Shown here: piece after piece, positions 55,948-64,000 of the stretch
Position numbering within the stretch: the first letter of the stretch is position 1
Layout: each line of letters opens with the position of its first letter
Assembly: GCF_000340565.2 (NCBI RefSeq)
Contig: NZ_CP007203.1
Coordinates: 89,346-153,345, forward strand
From: Nodularia spumigena CCY9414
Lineage (GTDB): Bacteria > Cyanobacteriota > Cyanobacteriia > Cyanobacteriales > Nostocaceae
Reading direction: 5' to 3'
DNA length: 64,000 nt
Position numbers and translations under genes: made by a program
Notes under the pieces: model-generated
Seen by the model: only the letters and a program-made list of their open reading frames with translations
Database searches by the model: none
Told to the model about the DNA's origin: nothing

Positions 55948-57099
55948 TCAACCTTCCTGTTCAACAGTCGCTGGAATCTCTTCTTCAGACTCGGTTGCTG
56001 CTGGAACTTCTTCTTCAGTAGCAGCTACAGCCGATACTTCTTCGCTTGCGGCTGGAGTTTCTTCTTCAGTAGCAGCTACAGCCGATACTTCTTCTTGAGT
56101 TTCCGTTGCTGCTGGGATTTCTTCTTCAGTTGTCGCTTCTACGGCTTCTTCAGCACCCACAACCTCTTCAGCTTCCGCAGGCGCAGCAGTAATACCTTGC
56201 TGTTTAGCTAGCATCTGTTCACGATACTTAGCTGCCATTTCTTCAGCTTTATCATAAACCAAATCACGGTTCTTAATCATATCACCGGGTTCGGGTTCCA
56301 ACTGCTTGGTAGACAAGGAAATCCGACCCCTTTCTGCGTCCAAATCAATGATCATGACTTTAACTTCGTCATTGACATTGAACACGCTGTGAGGTGTATC
56401 AATATGCTCGTGAGAAATTTCTGAAATGTGCAGGAGTCCGCTCACACCACCAATATCTATAAAAGCACCGTATGGTTTAATACCACGAACTGTACCAATT
56501 ACCACTTCTCCCACTTCTAGGCGGTTCATCTTCCGCTCAACTAGCGCTCGACGGTGGGATAGAACTAGGCGGTTGCGTTCTTCATCTACTTCTAAGAATT
56601 TCAATGGTAGTTCTTCGCCTACCAATTCTTCCTTCGGTTTGCGGGTGCTGATGTGAGAACCGGGGATGAAGCCGCGTAATCCTTCAATGCGTACTAATGC
56701 ACCACCACGGTTAGTAGCAAACACACCGGAACGAACAGTAGCATCTTCTGCTTGTAACTGCCGCACACGTTCCCAAGCCCGCATATATTCAATGCGACGA
56801 ATGGAAAGGGTGAGCTGACCATCTTCGTTTTCATCAGTCAGGATGAAAAATTCTCTGGTTTCGTTTGATTGTAAAACTTCTTCCGGGGCATCGACCCGGT
56901 TAATAGACATTTCTTGTATGGGGATGTAGGCTGCTGTTTTAGCCCCTATGTCAATCAGAGCGCCGCGCGGCTCTATACTGAAAACTGTTCCTGGTACAAT
57001 ATCCCCAGGGCTAAAGTGATAATCATACTTGTCAAGTAGAGCAGCGAAATCTTCGTGAGTGAATCCAATTTCTGTAGCGGTTAAGTTCTGATTGACCAT
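55948..57099 (-). CDS. rpsA: 30S ribosomal protein S1, cyanobacterial type
   Basis: 383 residues. Three S1 (OB-fold) domains: about 31-100 (GDIVPGTVFSIEPRGALIDIG), 118-190 (SGVFATNRGGALVRIEGLRGF), 204-274 (GEVVIGTVRGIKPYGAFIDIG), the number found in cyanobacterial and chloroplast S1, against six in E. coli. The C-terminal about 75 residues are an acidic, Ala/Glu-rich tail with imperfect copies of EEVSAVAATEEE. S1 binds mRNA leader regions for initiation. Confidence 0.96.
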   Translation of the reverse strand: MVNQNLTATEIGFTHEDFAALLDKYDYHFSPGDIVPGTVFSIEPRGALIDIGAKTAAYIPIQEMSINRVDAPEEVLQSNETREFFILTDENEDGQLTLSIRRIEYMRAWERVRQLQAEDATVRSGVFATNRGGALVRIEGLRGFIPGSHISTRKPKEELVGEELPLKFLEVDEERNRLVLSHRRALVERKMNRLEVGEVVIGTVRGIKPYGAFIDIGGVSGLLHISEISHEHIDTPHSVFNVNDEVKVMIIDLDAERGRISLSTKQLEPEPGDMIKNRDLVYDKAEEMAAKYREQMLAKQQGITAAPAEAEEVVGAEEAVEATTEEEIPAATETQEEVSAVAATEEETPAASEEVSAVAATEEEVPAATESEEEIPATVEQEG

Positions 57100-57291
57100 G
57101 CTAATTTGTTCCTGGTTCTAGTCTCCGTAAGGGTTGTGGCATAGGCGTGATGTATATGCGAAGGCACTAGGCGGGAGGGACACCTACATCTTTTTTTTAT
57201 CCTAGCGCAGAAAAGCTAGTATTAACACATATTAACTTCCAGATAGAATATTGTATCACATATTCTAGGAACTTTTTATTTATTCATCAGT

Positions 57292-57344
57292 TATAGCTGG
57301 GGAGTAGGGTAAAAACCTTTCGGTGTCTAACTTTTATGATCAGT
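57292..57344. repeat. Dispersed repeat, copy 2 (inverted)
   Basis: Reverse complement of 28626-28692, lacking the GGACCACGGACCAC block. Located in the gap between rpsA and psbT. Confidence 0.75.
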
Positions 57345-57490
57345 GTATGTCCTAACGTCCTTGGCGGTTGCTATATTTTTGGGAATTTCACCCTTCAAAG
57401 GTATTGACAAAATGTAAATATCCGCCGCTACCACCATTGGTAACAGCGGATAACAGGTTTAGATGCCCTTAAATCTCTGCTAAGAGCAAT

Positions 57491-57598
57491 CTATTCTTCT
57501 TCTTTCTTTTGAATGCGGGGGGGTTCGCGAAATGCGATCGCAAAGAAAAGAACACCTATGGCCAGAGCAAAAATCAAGATATATGCAACGCTTTCCAT
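57491..57598 (-). CDS. psbT: Photosystem II protein T
   Basis: 35 residues: [20 protein letters not shown], then the FREPPRI...KKEEE tail. One transmembrane helix near the dimer interface of PSII; needed for efficient dimer assembly and QA repair. Encoded 112 bases after psbB on the same strand, in the usual psbB-psbT arrangement; a hairpin lies between them. The fit to PsbT is close over the entire length. Confidence 0.95.
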   Translation of the reverse strand: MESVAYILIFALAIGVLFFAIAFREPPRIQKKEEE

Positions 57599-57661
57599 AT
57601 TAAAAGCTCCTGCGTAACGAGCCAGTAATGATACTTTATCAGTCTATGAGATTAGGTGTTG

Positions 57662-57696
57662 GGGATTGGGTAATTACAAAAGTATTCCCCAATCCC
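57662..57696. repeat. GGGATTGGG inverted repeat between psbB and psbT
   Basis: Perfect 9-bp arms GGGATTGGG/CCCAATCCC with a 17-base loop between the stop of psbB and the start of psbT. May be a dispersed repeat or a regulator of the psbT/psbB transcript ratio. Confidence 0.6.
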
Positions 57697-57709
57697 TAGT
57701 CCCCAAAAA

Positions 57710-59242
57710 TTAGAGAGCTTCCTTCCGGCGGGTAGATTTGTCACCCACTTTCTGGAATAGACCCCATTCAACTTGCTCTTCAAGATCCGCTTCAACACCA
57801 GCAAAAACGTCTCGGTAAATTGTCCGAGAACCGTGCCACAAGTGACCAAAGAAGAATAGCAGAGCAAACACAGCGTGTCCAAAGGTAAACCAACCTCTGG
57901 GGCTAGTGCGGAATACACCGTCAGAGTTCAAGGTTTCACGGTCAAAATCAAAGATTTCGCCACCTTGAGCCTTACGGGCAAACTTCTTCACATCAGCTGG
58001 ATCTGTAAAGGTTTGACCATTGAGATCACCGCCATAGAAGCTGACTGTGACACCAGTTTGTTCAAAACTGTACTTAGATTCTGCCCGACGGAAAGGAATA
58101 TCAGCGCGGATAACTCCATCAGCATCGGTCAAGATAACTGGGAAGGTTTCAAAGAAGTTGGGGAGACGACGCACGGTCAATTCTCTACCCTTAGCATCTG
58201 TGAATACTGCGTGACCTTGCCAAGATTGGGCGATTCCATCACCCTGAACCATTGGACCAGTACGGAATAAACCACCTTTAGCGGGGCTATTGCCGACATA
58301 ATCATAGAAAGCCAGTTTTTCGGGAATTGCTGCCCAAGCTTCTGAACGGGTTGCACCGTCAGCCATGCTAGTTTGGACGCGACGCTCAATTTCCTGAGTG
58401 AAGTAGTTTTGATCCCACTGATAACGAGTGGGGCCAAATAGTTCAATCGGGGTGGTAGCGTTACCGTACCACATCGTACCAGCAACAATGAAGGCTGCGA
58501 AGAATACCGCAGCAATACTGCTAGAAAGTACGGTTTCAATGTTCCCCATCCGCAGGGCTTTGTATAGCCGTTCGGGGGGTCTTACTGTGAGGTGGAATAA
58601 ACCAGCAATAATGCCAACAACGCCTGCTGCGATATGGTGAGCAACAACGCCACCAGGATTAAATGGGTCGAACCCAGCCGGTCCCCATTCTGGTGCTACT
58701 GCTTGGATGCTACCAGTGACTCCATAGGCATCAGAGACCCACATACCGGGGCCAAATAGTCCGGTGAGGTGAAAAGCACCAAACCCAAAACAAAGTAAAC
58801 CAGATAAGAACAGGTGAATGCCAAACATTTTTGGCAAGTCTAGAGCAGGTTCACCGGTACGAGGGTCTCTAAAGAGTTCCAAATCCCAGTAAACCCAGTG
58901 CCATACAGCAGCTAGGAATAATAAACCAGAAAGCACGATGTGAGCAACGGCTACACCTTCAAATGACCAGAAACCAGGGTCGCTTGCGGCGTTACCAGTC
59001 ACGACGCTCCAGCCACCCCAGGATTCGGTGACACCTAAACGTGACATGAAGGGCAGGACGAACATTCCTTGCCGCCACATGGGGTTAAGAACCGGATCAC
59101 TGGGGTCATAAATAGCCAGTTCATACAGTGCCATTGAACCAGCCCAGCCTGCTACTAAGGCTGTGTGCATCAAGTGTACAGAAATCAACCGACCTGGATC
59201 ATTCAGAACGACTGTGTGTACTCGGTACCAGGGTAGTCCCAT
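57710..59242 (-). CDS. psbB: Photosystem II CP47 chlorophyll-binding protein
   Basis: 510 residues, standard length. Starts [19 protein letters not shown]; six transmembrane helices with chlorophyll-ligand histidines (e.g. [67 protein letters not shown]) and the large lumenal loop E (about 260-450). Core antenna that passes excitation to the PSII reaction centre. It is the first gene of the psbB-psbT transcript. The leader upstream is about 500 bases with GC-containing hairpins. Confidence 0.99.
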   Translation of the reverse strand: MGLPWYRVHTVVLNDPGRLISVHLMHTALVAGWAGSMALYELAIYDPSDPVLNPMWRQGMFVLPFMSRLGVTESWGGWSVVTGNAASDPGFWSFEGVAVAHIVLSGLLFLAAVWHWVYWDLELFRDPRTGEPALDLPKMFGIHLFLSGLLCFGFGAFHLTGLFGPGMWVSDAYGVTGSIQAVAPEWGPAGFDPFNPGGVVAHHIAAGVVGIIAGLFHLTVRPPERLYKALRMGNIETVLSSSIAAVFFAAFIVAGTMWYGNATTPIELFGPTRYQWDQNYFTQEIERRVQTSMADGATRSEAWAAIPEKLAFYDYVGNSPAKGGLFRTGPMVQGDGIAQSWQGHAVFTDAKGRELTVRRLPNFFETFPVILTDADGVIRADIPFRRAESKYSFEQTGVTVSFYGGDLNGQTFTDPADVKKFARKAQGGEIFDFDRETLNSDGVFRTSPRGWFTFGHAVFALLFFFGHLWHGSRTIYRDVFAGVEADLEEQVEWGLFQKVGDKSTRRKEAL

Positions 59243-59879
59243 CGACTACGCGCCTCCTCGATGAATGAATTATGTTTACAAAGCAATTTTATTACTGAGA
59301 TGCTGAGGGAGGGAACAGTTGCTGCGGTGGGGTTAATCCTCCTACTGCGCTGCTTTACTCCTGTCAGTAAAGTCTCTGAGTTTTTTTTATTGCCAGCATT
59401 TTGAATTTAACCACAAATTCGTCTTGATAAATCAGACTATGTGGCTAGTTTGGCAATATTTTTAGACGCTGGGTAGTTTTACTTTATAGGGTAGCGATCG
59501 CCTGTGTAACTGCCGAGAGATTTTCTCATGGAAAATTCCTCTCTGGTTCTGTGGGAACCTGACAAACGCCTGTAAGACGTTTGGACATGGGGAAATACTA
59601 CCCTTGAGTCAGCCACCTTTTAAGCGTCTATCATTGCCAAGCAAAAATGAGAATGTTTTAAAAAGTGTAACTATATTATGCACTGCTTTGCAAGCGTGTA
59701 ATTCTATGCGATCGCATAGAATTTCTGTATCGTATATATATTAATCGCCGTCAGATTTTCTCTTACGTATGTCTTTTACTGATCTAAAGATGCTTCTGGT
59801 TAGACAGAAATCAAAAGGCAAAAATTTTTTATTTAATCGTTTGCTTCCCCTGTTTAGCTGGTTCCCAGAGCAGGAGCGA

Positions 59880-59970
59880 AGGATAAAAAAGCCATCCTAA
59901 CCCCATATCGGGTAGAAAGGAAGCACTGGTTACGCCCCGATAGACTAAAATCTCTACTGGATTTTTAGTC
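59880..59970 (+). ncRNA. Candidate structured RNA with three consecutive hairpins
   Basis: Hairpin 1 AGGAT/ATCCT (59880-59898); hairpin 2 TATCGGG/CCCGATA (59906-59942) with a 23-base loop; hairpin 3 GACTAAAA/TTTTAGTC (59943-59970), directly abutting hairpin 2. Only short spacers lie between. No known RNA family is recognised. The third stem has a U-containing right arm but is not followed by a clear U-run, so this is a guess based on folding potential alone. Confidence 0.3.
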
Positions 59971-60063
59971 TAATGCGCCTGGTGCGTCAGAGAAATTCCT
60001 AATTTTTGCCTATAGGGGTTCACAAATATTCGCGGATGTATAAAATAATAACCTCACCCCCAA

Positions 60064-60088
60064 CCCCTCTCCTTATTAAGGAGAGGGG
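60064..60088. repeat. Dispersed palindrome CCCCTCTCCTTA/TAAGGAGAGGGG, copy 2
   Basis: Same 25-base palindrome and the same CCTCACCCC lead as at 11355-11379, in the gene-free region before the EAL remnant. Confidence 0.8.
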
Positions 60089-60274
60089 AGAATTTCATAA
60101 AAATTAACGGGGTTAGTCTTAATTACTCTGAAATATATGGTTCTTCCGGCATTTTTATGGCTACTATAAAAATCTACAACTTCTTATCAGTGAAACAGCT
60201 AAAACCGCTTCCCAGACTTGCTTTTGGTCGCATGAGTGTCATTGGTACTTCAAATCAGCAAAGCCCTATATTTG

Positions 60275-60469
60275 ATATTTCAGCAACTGAGCAACATAAT
60301 ATGTTTCAATTGGCTAATACAAAACGATTGTACTGTCATCCAAGGATATTTTTTCAGTCGTCCTTTACCAGTACAATACTTAAAAAAATTTTTACTAGCC
60401 CATAAGTCAAAGTATGGCGATGTTGCCAATTGGGATGGCAAAACTAAAAAAGGAAAGACAATAATATGA
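60275..60469 (+). pseudogene. C-terminal remnant of an EAL-domain (c-di-GMP phosphodiesterase) protein
   Basis: In one frame reading QQLSNIICFNWLIQNDC then TVIQGYFFSRPLPVQYLKKF, the last block is the well-known C-terminus of EAL domains (GC..iQGYyfsrPlP). The stop TGA overlaps the ATG of the sensor kinase by 4 bases (ATGA), a sign of translational coupling in the ancestral operon. Everything upstream (catalytic Glu-Ala-Leu and metal ligands) is absent within the 700 bases to psbB, so the gene has been truncated. It is not expected to encode an active enzyme. Confidence 0.7.
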
Positions 60470-63400
60470 AAACTGTTAATTCATCAATTATAGATATAGA
60501 AGAAGCGATTATTTCTTCTCCTTTAATTCTGACTGCTACAACTCTAGCAGTTGAAGCAATTCGCTTAATGAGTCAGGTGCGTGATAGTTGTCAACTAGCC
60601 AATTCTGGTTTGATTCCATCTATTAATAAGTTAAATCTTGAAAAAGCCAGTTGCGTTCTGGTGGTTGATAATCAAAAGTTAATTGGAACATTTACCGAAA
60701 GAGATATTGTCCGTTGTACAGCAATGGAGATGAGTCTGGAACAAGTAACGCTCGCAGAGGTAATGTCTTCAAATCCAGTCACTCTCAAAAAATCAGAATT
60801 TCACAATATTTTCGTTGTCCTGAATTTGTTTCGCCAATACAAAATTCGCCATTTGTCAATTGTTGACGATCAAGGGGATCTGATTGGGTTAGTTACTCCC
60901 ACAACGTTACGTCAATTAATTCAAGTAGCTGATTTCTTAAAAATCCGTTGTGTTGAAGAGGTAATGGCTCCAGATGTAATTCAAGCTGCTCCCACTGCAT
61001 CAATATTAGATTTAGCACAATTAATGACCGAGCATTGCGTCAGTTGCGTAGTCATTACCCAATCTGACACAGAATTTGATTCTCAACCTATTGGGATTGT
61101 TACAGAACGAGATATTGTTCAATTCCGGGCATTAGAATTAGATCCTGTGCAAATCAAAGCTCATGTAGTTATGAGTTCACCCCTGTTTTATCTGCGTCCA
61201 CAGCAGTCATTATGGGAAGCTCATCAAAAAATGCAAAAGCTACGAGTTAGAAGCTTAGTTGTAGTTGGCGATCGCAACCAACTGTTGGGAATTGTCACCC
61301 AAACCAGTGTACTTTATACTCTTAACCCATTAGAGTTGTATGAGACAGTCAATTTTTTACAGCAAAAAGTTTTTCAATTAGAATCGGAAAAAATCGATAT
61401 TTTGCACCAGCAAAATTTAGAACTGGAGACAAAAGTTCAAGAACGTACCACAAGATTAATAGCACAAGCAAATTCAGATCGACTCTTGGCTGTACTTTCC
61501 CAACGGATTCGTCAATATTTTGATATCGAAGTTATTCTCCAAACTGCTGTTTCTGAAATTCAACAGTATCTGCAAACGGATCGGGTCATAATCTACCAAT
61601 TTGAAGCGGAATGGAGTGGTAGAATTATTGCTGAGTTCCTGGCTCCAAACCAAATGTCCCTACTGGGTGATGTGATTCAAGATCGTTGCTTTGCGCCTAC
61701 TTGGGTTGAACCTTATACGAATGGTAGAGTGCGAGCAATTGATGATATTTATACTTCTGGGCTAGCGGATTGTCATGTTCGCCTATTAGAAGAAAAGCAA
61801 ATTCGCGCTAACCTGGTAGTACCTATTGTTTACAATAATCAGCTTTGGGGACTTATTAGCGCTCATCAATGCTCCCAAGCCAGACACTGGGAATCTACAG
61901 AAATTGAGTTCCTGCAAAAATTATCTAACAAAATTGCGATCGCTATTCAACAGTGTCAACTTTATGAACAAGCACAACAGGAAATAAAAGAACGCACCCA
62001 AGCCGAAGCCGCATTGCAAAAACTCAATGAAGAATTAGAAATAAGAGTAGTTGAACGCACAGCCGAATTACAGCACAGTAATCAGAATTTGCTCCTAGAA
62101 ATTCAAGAGCGCCAGCGAGTTGACCAGGAGTTACGCCATAGTCAACAGCGTCTACATAATATTCTTAATAGTCTATTTAGTTTTGTTGGTGTAATCAGTA
62201 CAGAGGGTATTATCATCGAAGCCAATGAGGCATGGCTCAAAATTTTTAGCCTGACAGATAGTAGTGTAATTGGTAAACCGTTTGCTCAAACTTCTTGGTG
62301 GTCTTATTCTGCGAAAATCCAAAATAAAATTCAATCCGCTATTAGCCAAGCAGCACAAGGTAACAGCATTCGGTACGATATTCCAGTACGGTTCACAGAA
62401 GAAAAATTTATTACAATTGATTTTTCCATCAAACCAGTTTTTGATGAATCTGGAGAGGTTAGCTATCTGGTAGTGTCCGGGATTGATATTACTGAACGCA
62501 AACAGGCAGAAGACACTATGAAAAAACAGTTAGCTGCTATTGAATCTACTATTGATGGCATCGCTATTCTTCAAGGTGATAGATATCTTTACTTAAACAA
62601 AGCCCACGTCGAACTATTTGGATATGATACAGATAAAGAATTAATCGGTAAAACTTGGCGAGAACTGTATACACCAGCAGAAATCGCTCGTTTTGAACGT
62701 GATGTTTTTCCCATTTTGATAGAAAAAGGTCATTGGGGAGGTGAAGCAATAGCCCAGCGACGTGATGGTAGCACCTTTGATGAAGAGATATCACTAACAA
62801 TGACTAACGATGGAGAATTGATTTGTGTTTGCCGTGACATCTCCAAACGCAAACTAGCTCAACAAGAAATCTACAAGATCTTAGAGCGAGAGAAGGAACT
62901 CAATCAACTCAAATCTCGTTTTATCTCAATGACTTCCCACGAATTTCGCACCCCTTTAGCAGTAATTTCTTCTTCAGCCGGGATTTTGAAAGAATTTAGT
63001 CAGAAATTAGACGAAGAAAAGAAACAAAAACATTTAGAATGTATTATCACGTATGTTAAACATACAACACAGTTGTTAGATGAGATATTACTAATTAGTA
63101 AAGCAGAGGCAGGTAAATTAGCTTTTGAGCCTAAGCCGTTGGATTTAGTTGAATTTTGCCAAAAGCTAACTTCAGAAATGCAACTTAGTACGCAAAATAA
63201 CACGATTATTTTTTCTAGTAATACCAAAACTGAAGTAATTGCCCTGGTTGATAAAAAACTGCTACGACAAATTTTAATTAACTTACTGTCCAATGCAGTT
63301 AAGTACTCACAACATAATAGTTCAGTCAAGTTTGATTTGCAGATTACAGAACAAAGCATTATTTTTAGTATTGAAGACCAAGGAATTGGCATTCCGCAAG

Positions 63401-63603
63401 CGGATAAGACCCAATTATTTGAAGCATTTCATCGTGCTACTAATGTTGGTTCCATTTCTGGGACAGGTTTAGGACTAACAATTGTAAAAAACTGTGTAGA
63501 TTTACATGGGGGTAAAGTTACTGTAGTTAGCCAAGAGGGTATTGGGACTAAATTTACTGTGATAATTCCTTTGCAGTCTGTTAGTTATGTGCGAAAATTG
63601 TGA
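60466..63603 (+). CDS. CBS-GAF-PAS-PAS histidine kinase
   Basis: 1045 residues. Four CBS motifs (about 10-300) with FTERDIVRC and VTERDIVQF, possible adenylate-binding pairs; coiled coil (about 295-330); phytochrome-like GAF domain (about 340-505) with Cys436-His437 (LADCHVRLLEE) at the position used for bilin in cyanobacteriochromes; long coiled coil; two PAS domains (about 555-685 and 690-805), each followed by an ITERK- or ISKRK-type linker; HisKA with His825 (MTSHEFRTPLAV); HATPase with N-box (NLLSNAVKYS), G1 DQGIGIP, G2 GTGLGL. Likely sensor of energy or light, signal unknown. Partner probably the response regulator starting at 63768. Confidence 0.92.
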   Translation: MKTVNSSIIDIEEAIISSPLILTATTLAVEAIRLMSQVRDSCQLANSGLIPSINKLNLEKASCVLVVDNQKLIGTFTERDIVRCTAMEMSLEQVTLAEVMSSNPVTLKKSEFHNIFVVLNLFRQYKIRHLSIVDDQGDLIGLVTPTTLRQLIQVADFLKIRCVEEVMAPDVIQAAPTASILDLAQLMTEHCVSCVVITQSDTEFDSQPIGIVTERDIVQFRALELDPVQIKAHVVMSSPLFYLRPQQSLWEAHQKMQKLRVRSLVVVGDRNQLLGIVTQTSVLYTLNPLELYETVNFLQQKVFQLESEKIDILHQQNLELETKVQERTTRLIAQANSDRLLAVLSQRIRQYFDIEVILQTAVSEIQQYLQTDRVIIYQFEAEWSGRIIAEFLAPNQMSLLGDVIQDRCFAPTWVEPYTNGRVRAIDDIYTSGLADCHVRLLEEKQIRANLVVPIVYNNQLWGLISAHQCSQARHWESTEIEFLQKLSNKIAIAIQQCQLYEQAQQEIKERTQAEAALQKLNEELEIRVVERTAELQHSNQNLLLEIQERQRVDQELRHSQQRLHNILNSLFSFVGVISTEGIIIEANEAWLKIFSLTDSSVIGKPFAQTSWWSYSAKIQNKIQSAISQAAQGNSIRYDIPVRFTEEKFITIDFSIKPVFDESGEVSYLVVSGIDITERKQAEDTMKKQLAAIESTIDGIAILQGDRYLYLNKAHVELFGYDTDKELIGKTWRELYTPAEIARFERDVFPILIEKGHWGGEAIAQRRDGSTFDEEISLTMTNDGELICVCRDISKRKLAQQEIYKILEREKELNQLKSRFISMTSHEFRTPLAVISSSAGILKEFSQKLDEEKKQKHLECIITYVKHTTQLLDEILLISKAEAGKLAFEPKPLDLVEFCQKLTSEMQLSTQNNTIIFSSNTKTEVIALVDKKLLRQILINLLSNAVKYSQHNSSVKFDLQITEQSIIFSIEDQGIGIPQADKTQLFEAFHRATNVGSISGTGLGLTIVKNCVDLHGGKVTVVSQEGIGTKFTVIIPLQSVSYVRKL

Positions 63604-63666
63604 ATAATATAAATACATCTACATATAGGACTCCTATTTGATTTCTGAATAACTCAAAAAGCTATT

Positions 63667-63702
63667 TCCCACTCCCTACTCCCCACTCCCTACTCCCCAC
63701 CT
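63667..63702. repeat. ACTCCCTACTCCCC tandem repeat
   Basis: Heptamer-like units (ACTCCCT/ACTCCCC) in tandem, the reverse-complement counterpart of the array at 6371-6420. Between the kinase and the response regulator gene. Confidence 0.7.
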
Positions 63703-63767
63703 ACGCAAGTAAGTTCAAAAATCAAAGCGGATTGCTATAGTTATATTTATTGAGTGAGTGAAGACTT

Positions 63768-64000
63768 ATGACTTTGATTTTAGTGATTGAAGATGAAGAG
63801 CAAATTCGTTTAAATATCCAAGAGATTCTGGTACTAGCAGATTTTTCTGTCGTAACCTCAAGCGATGGTGTAAGAGGGTTGAATTTAGCCAAGGTTAAAT
63901 TGCCTAATTTAATTATTTGTGACATTATGATGCCAGGGATGGATGGTTTGGAAGTGTTACAAAACCTGCGGAATGATCCCCAGACGGCTAATATTCCATT
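63768..64000 (+). CDS. Response regulator receiver, 5' part (runs off window)
   Basis: At least 77 residues: MTLILVIEDEEQIRLNIQEI, then SDGVRGLNLAKVKLPNLIIC and DIMMPGMDGLEVL, with acidic Glu8-Asp9-Glu10 and phospho-acceptor Asp54-like in CDIMMPG. A receiver of CheY/PatA type; the output domain lies beyond the window edge. It follows the CBS-GAF-PAS kinase by 164 bases on the same strand, making it the probable cognate regulator. Confidence 0.9.
   Translation, partial: MTLILVIEDEEQIRLNIQEILVLADFSVVTSSDGVRGLNLAKVKLPNLIICDIMMPGMDGLEVLQNLRNDPQTANIP

Larger units (their letters stand above)
59243..60274. other. Gene-free stretch upstream of psbB, with possible structured RNA
   Basis: Carries the psbB promoter and leader; a rightward group of three adjacent hairpins at 59880-59970; and a dispersed palindrome at 60064-60088. 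A 43-codon frame from ATG 59769 exists but does not look like a protein of known kind. Confidence 0.5.

Noticed and set aside
59769-59900. 43-codon frame starting MSFTDLKMLLVRQK
   Set aside because: Basic, no recognisable pattern, overlaps the hairpin cluster; not enough to call a gene.

Overview
The window is chromosomal DNA of a filamentous, probably heterocyst-forming cyanobacterium (Nostocales, Nostoc/Anabaena-like). The evidence is oxygenic-photosynthesis genes (chlH, psbB, psbT), dense GCGATCGC (HIP1) octamers inside and between genes, low-GC intergenic DNA full of short dispersed palindromes and heptanucleotide tandem repeats, and families typical of this order (Uma2 nucleases, a kinase-GUN4 fusion, a CBS-GAF-PAS sensor kinase). 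No prophage, CRISPR array or biosynthetic cluster is visible.

Layout. 1-6.5 kb: 3' end of an IS1634-like transposase, a Uma2 nuclease gene, and chlH (Mg-chelatase large subunit). 6.5-11.3 kb: an LpxB-related protein and a single-chain type IIG restriction-modification enzyme. 11.4-14.7 kb: a leftward copper operon (Atx1-like chaperone, CPC-type P-ATPase, small membrane protein) behind a MerR-type promoter with a 20-bp spacer. 14.7-18.1 kb: a decayed two-component locus (response regulator-PAS-kinase lacking its ATP-binding end, and an internally deleted ethylene-receptor-like kinase remnant), then an SDR oxidoreductase. 18.1-25.5 kb: tRNA-Val, a Ser/Thr kinase-GUN4 fusion whose linker was expanded by a dispersed repeat, tex, and small stress/membrane proteins. 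25.6-33.6 kb: leuS, a DUF4212/SSS symporter pair, a possibly frameshifted small light-harvesting-like gene, uvrB. 33.9-39 kb: small envelope or stress proteins, among them a perfect 19-residue RPIG-repeat protein, CsbD, a lipoprotein and an OB-fold secreted protein; then rpe and an atypical S8 protease. 39.4-50.6 kb: tmk, dacB, ilvB with a zinc-ribbon tail, polyphosphate:AMP phosphotransferase, a deleted GNAT gene, small proteins, a YqiA-like hydrolase, hisC and another GNAT. 51.3-57.1 kb: PiT phosphate transporter, an OmpR-type regulator, a methyltransferase, a second Uma2 gene, a HAD hydrolase and rpsA. 57.5-64 kb: psbB-psbT (leftward), a gene-free stretch with a possible structured RNA, an EAL-domain remnant translationally coupled to a large CBS-GAF-PAS histidine kinase, and the start of a response regulator.

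How it fits together. Photosynthesis is represented by chlorophyll synthesis (chlH), a GUN4-bearing kinase that could sense chlorophyll precursors, and the PSII core antenna. Copper handling lies next to a relic of a receptor family that binds Cu(I). Much of the window's individuality is genome erosion and repeat activity: MITE-like elements, palindromes, and a CCAATGA heptamer family that supplies real stop and start codons. The strongest leads for new biology are the RPIG-repeat protein, the ethylene-receptor relic, the kinase-GUN4 fusion with an invaded linker, the S8 protease with Glu in the Asp position, the split small photosynthetic gene and the unexplained RNA-like hairpin regions. Database names rest on motif recognition by eye, without searches.
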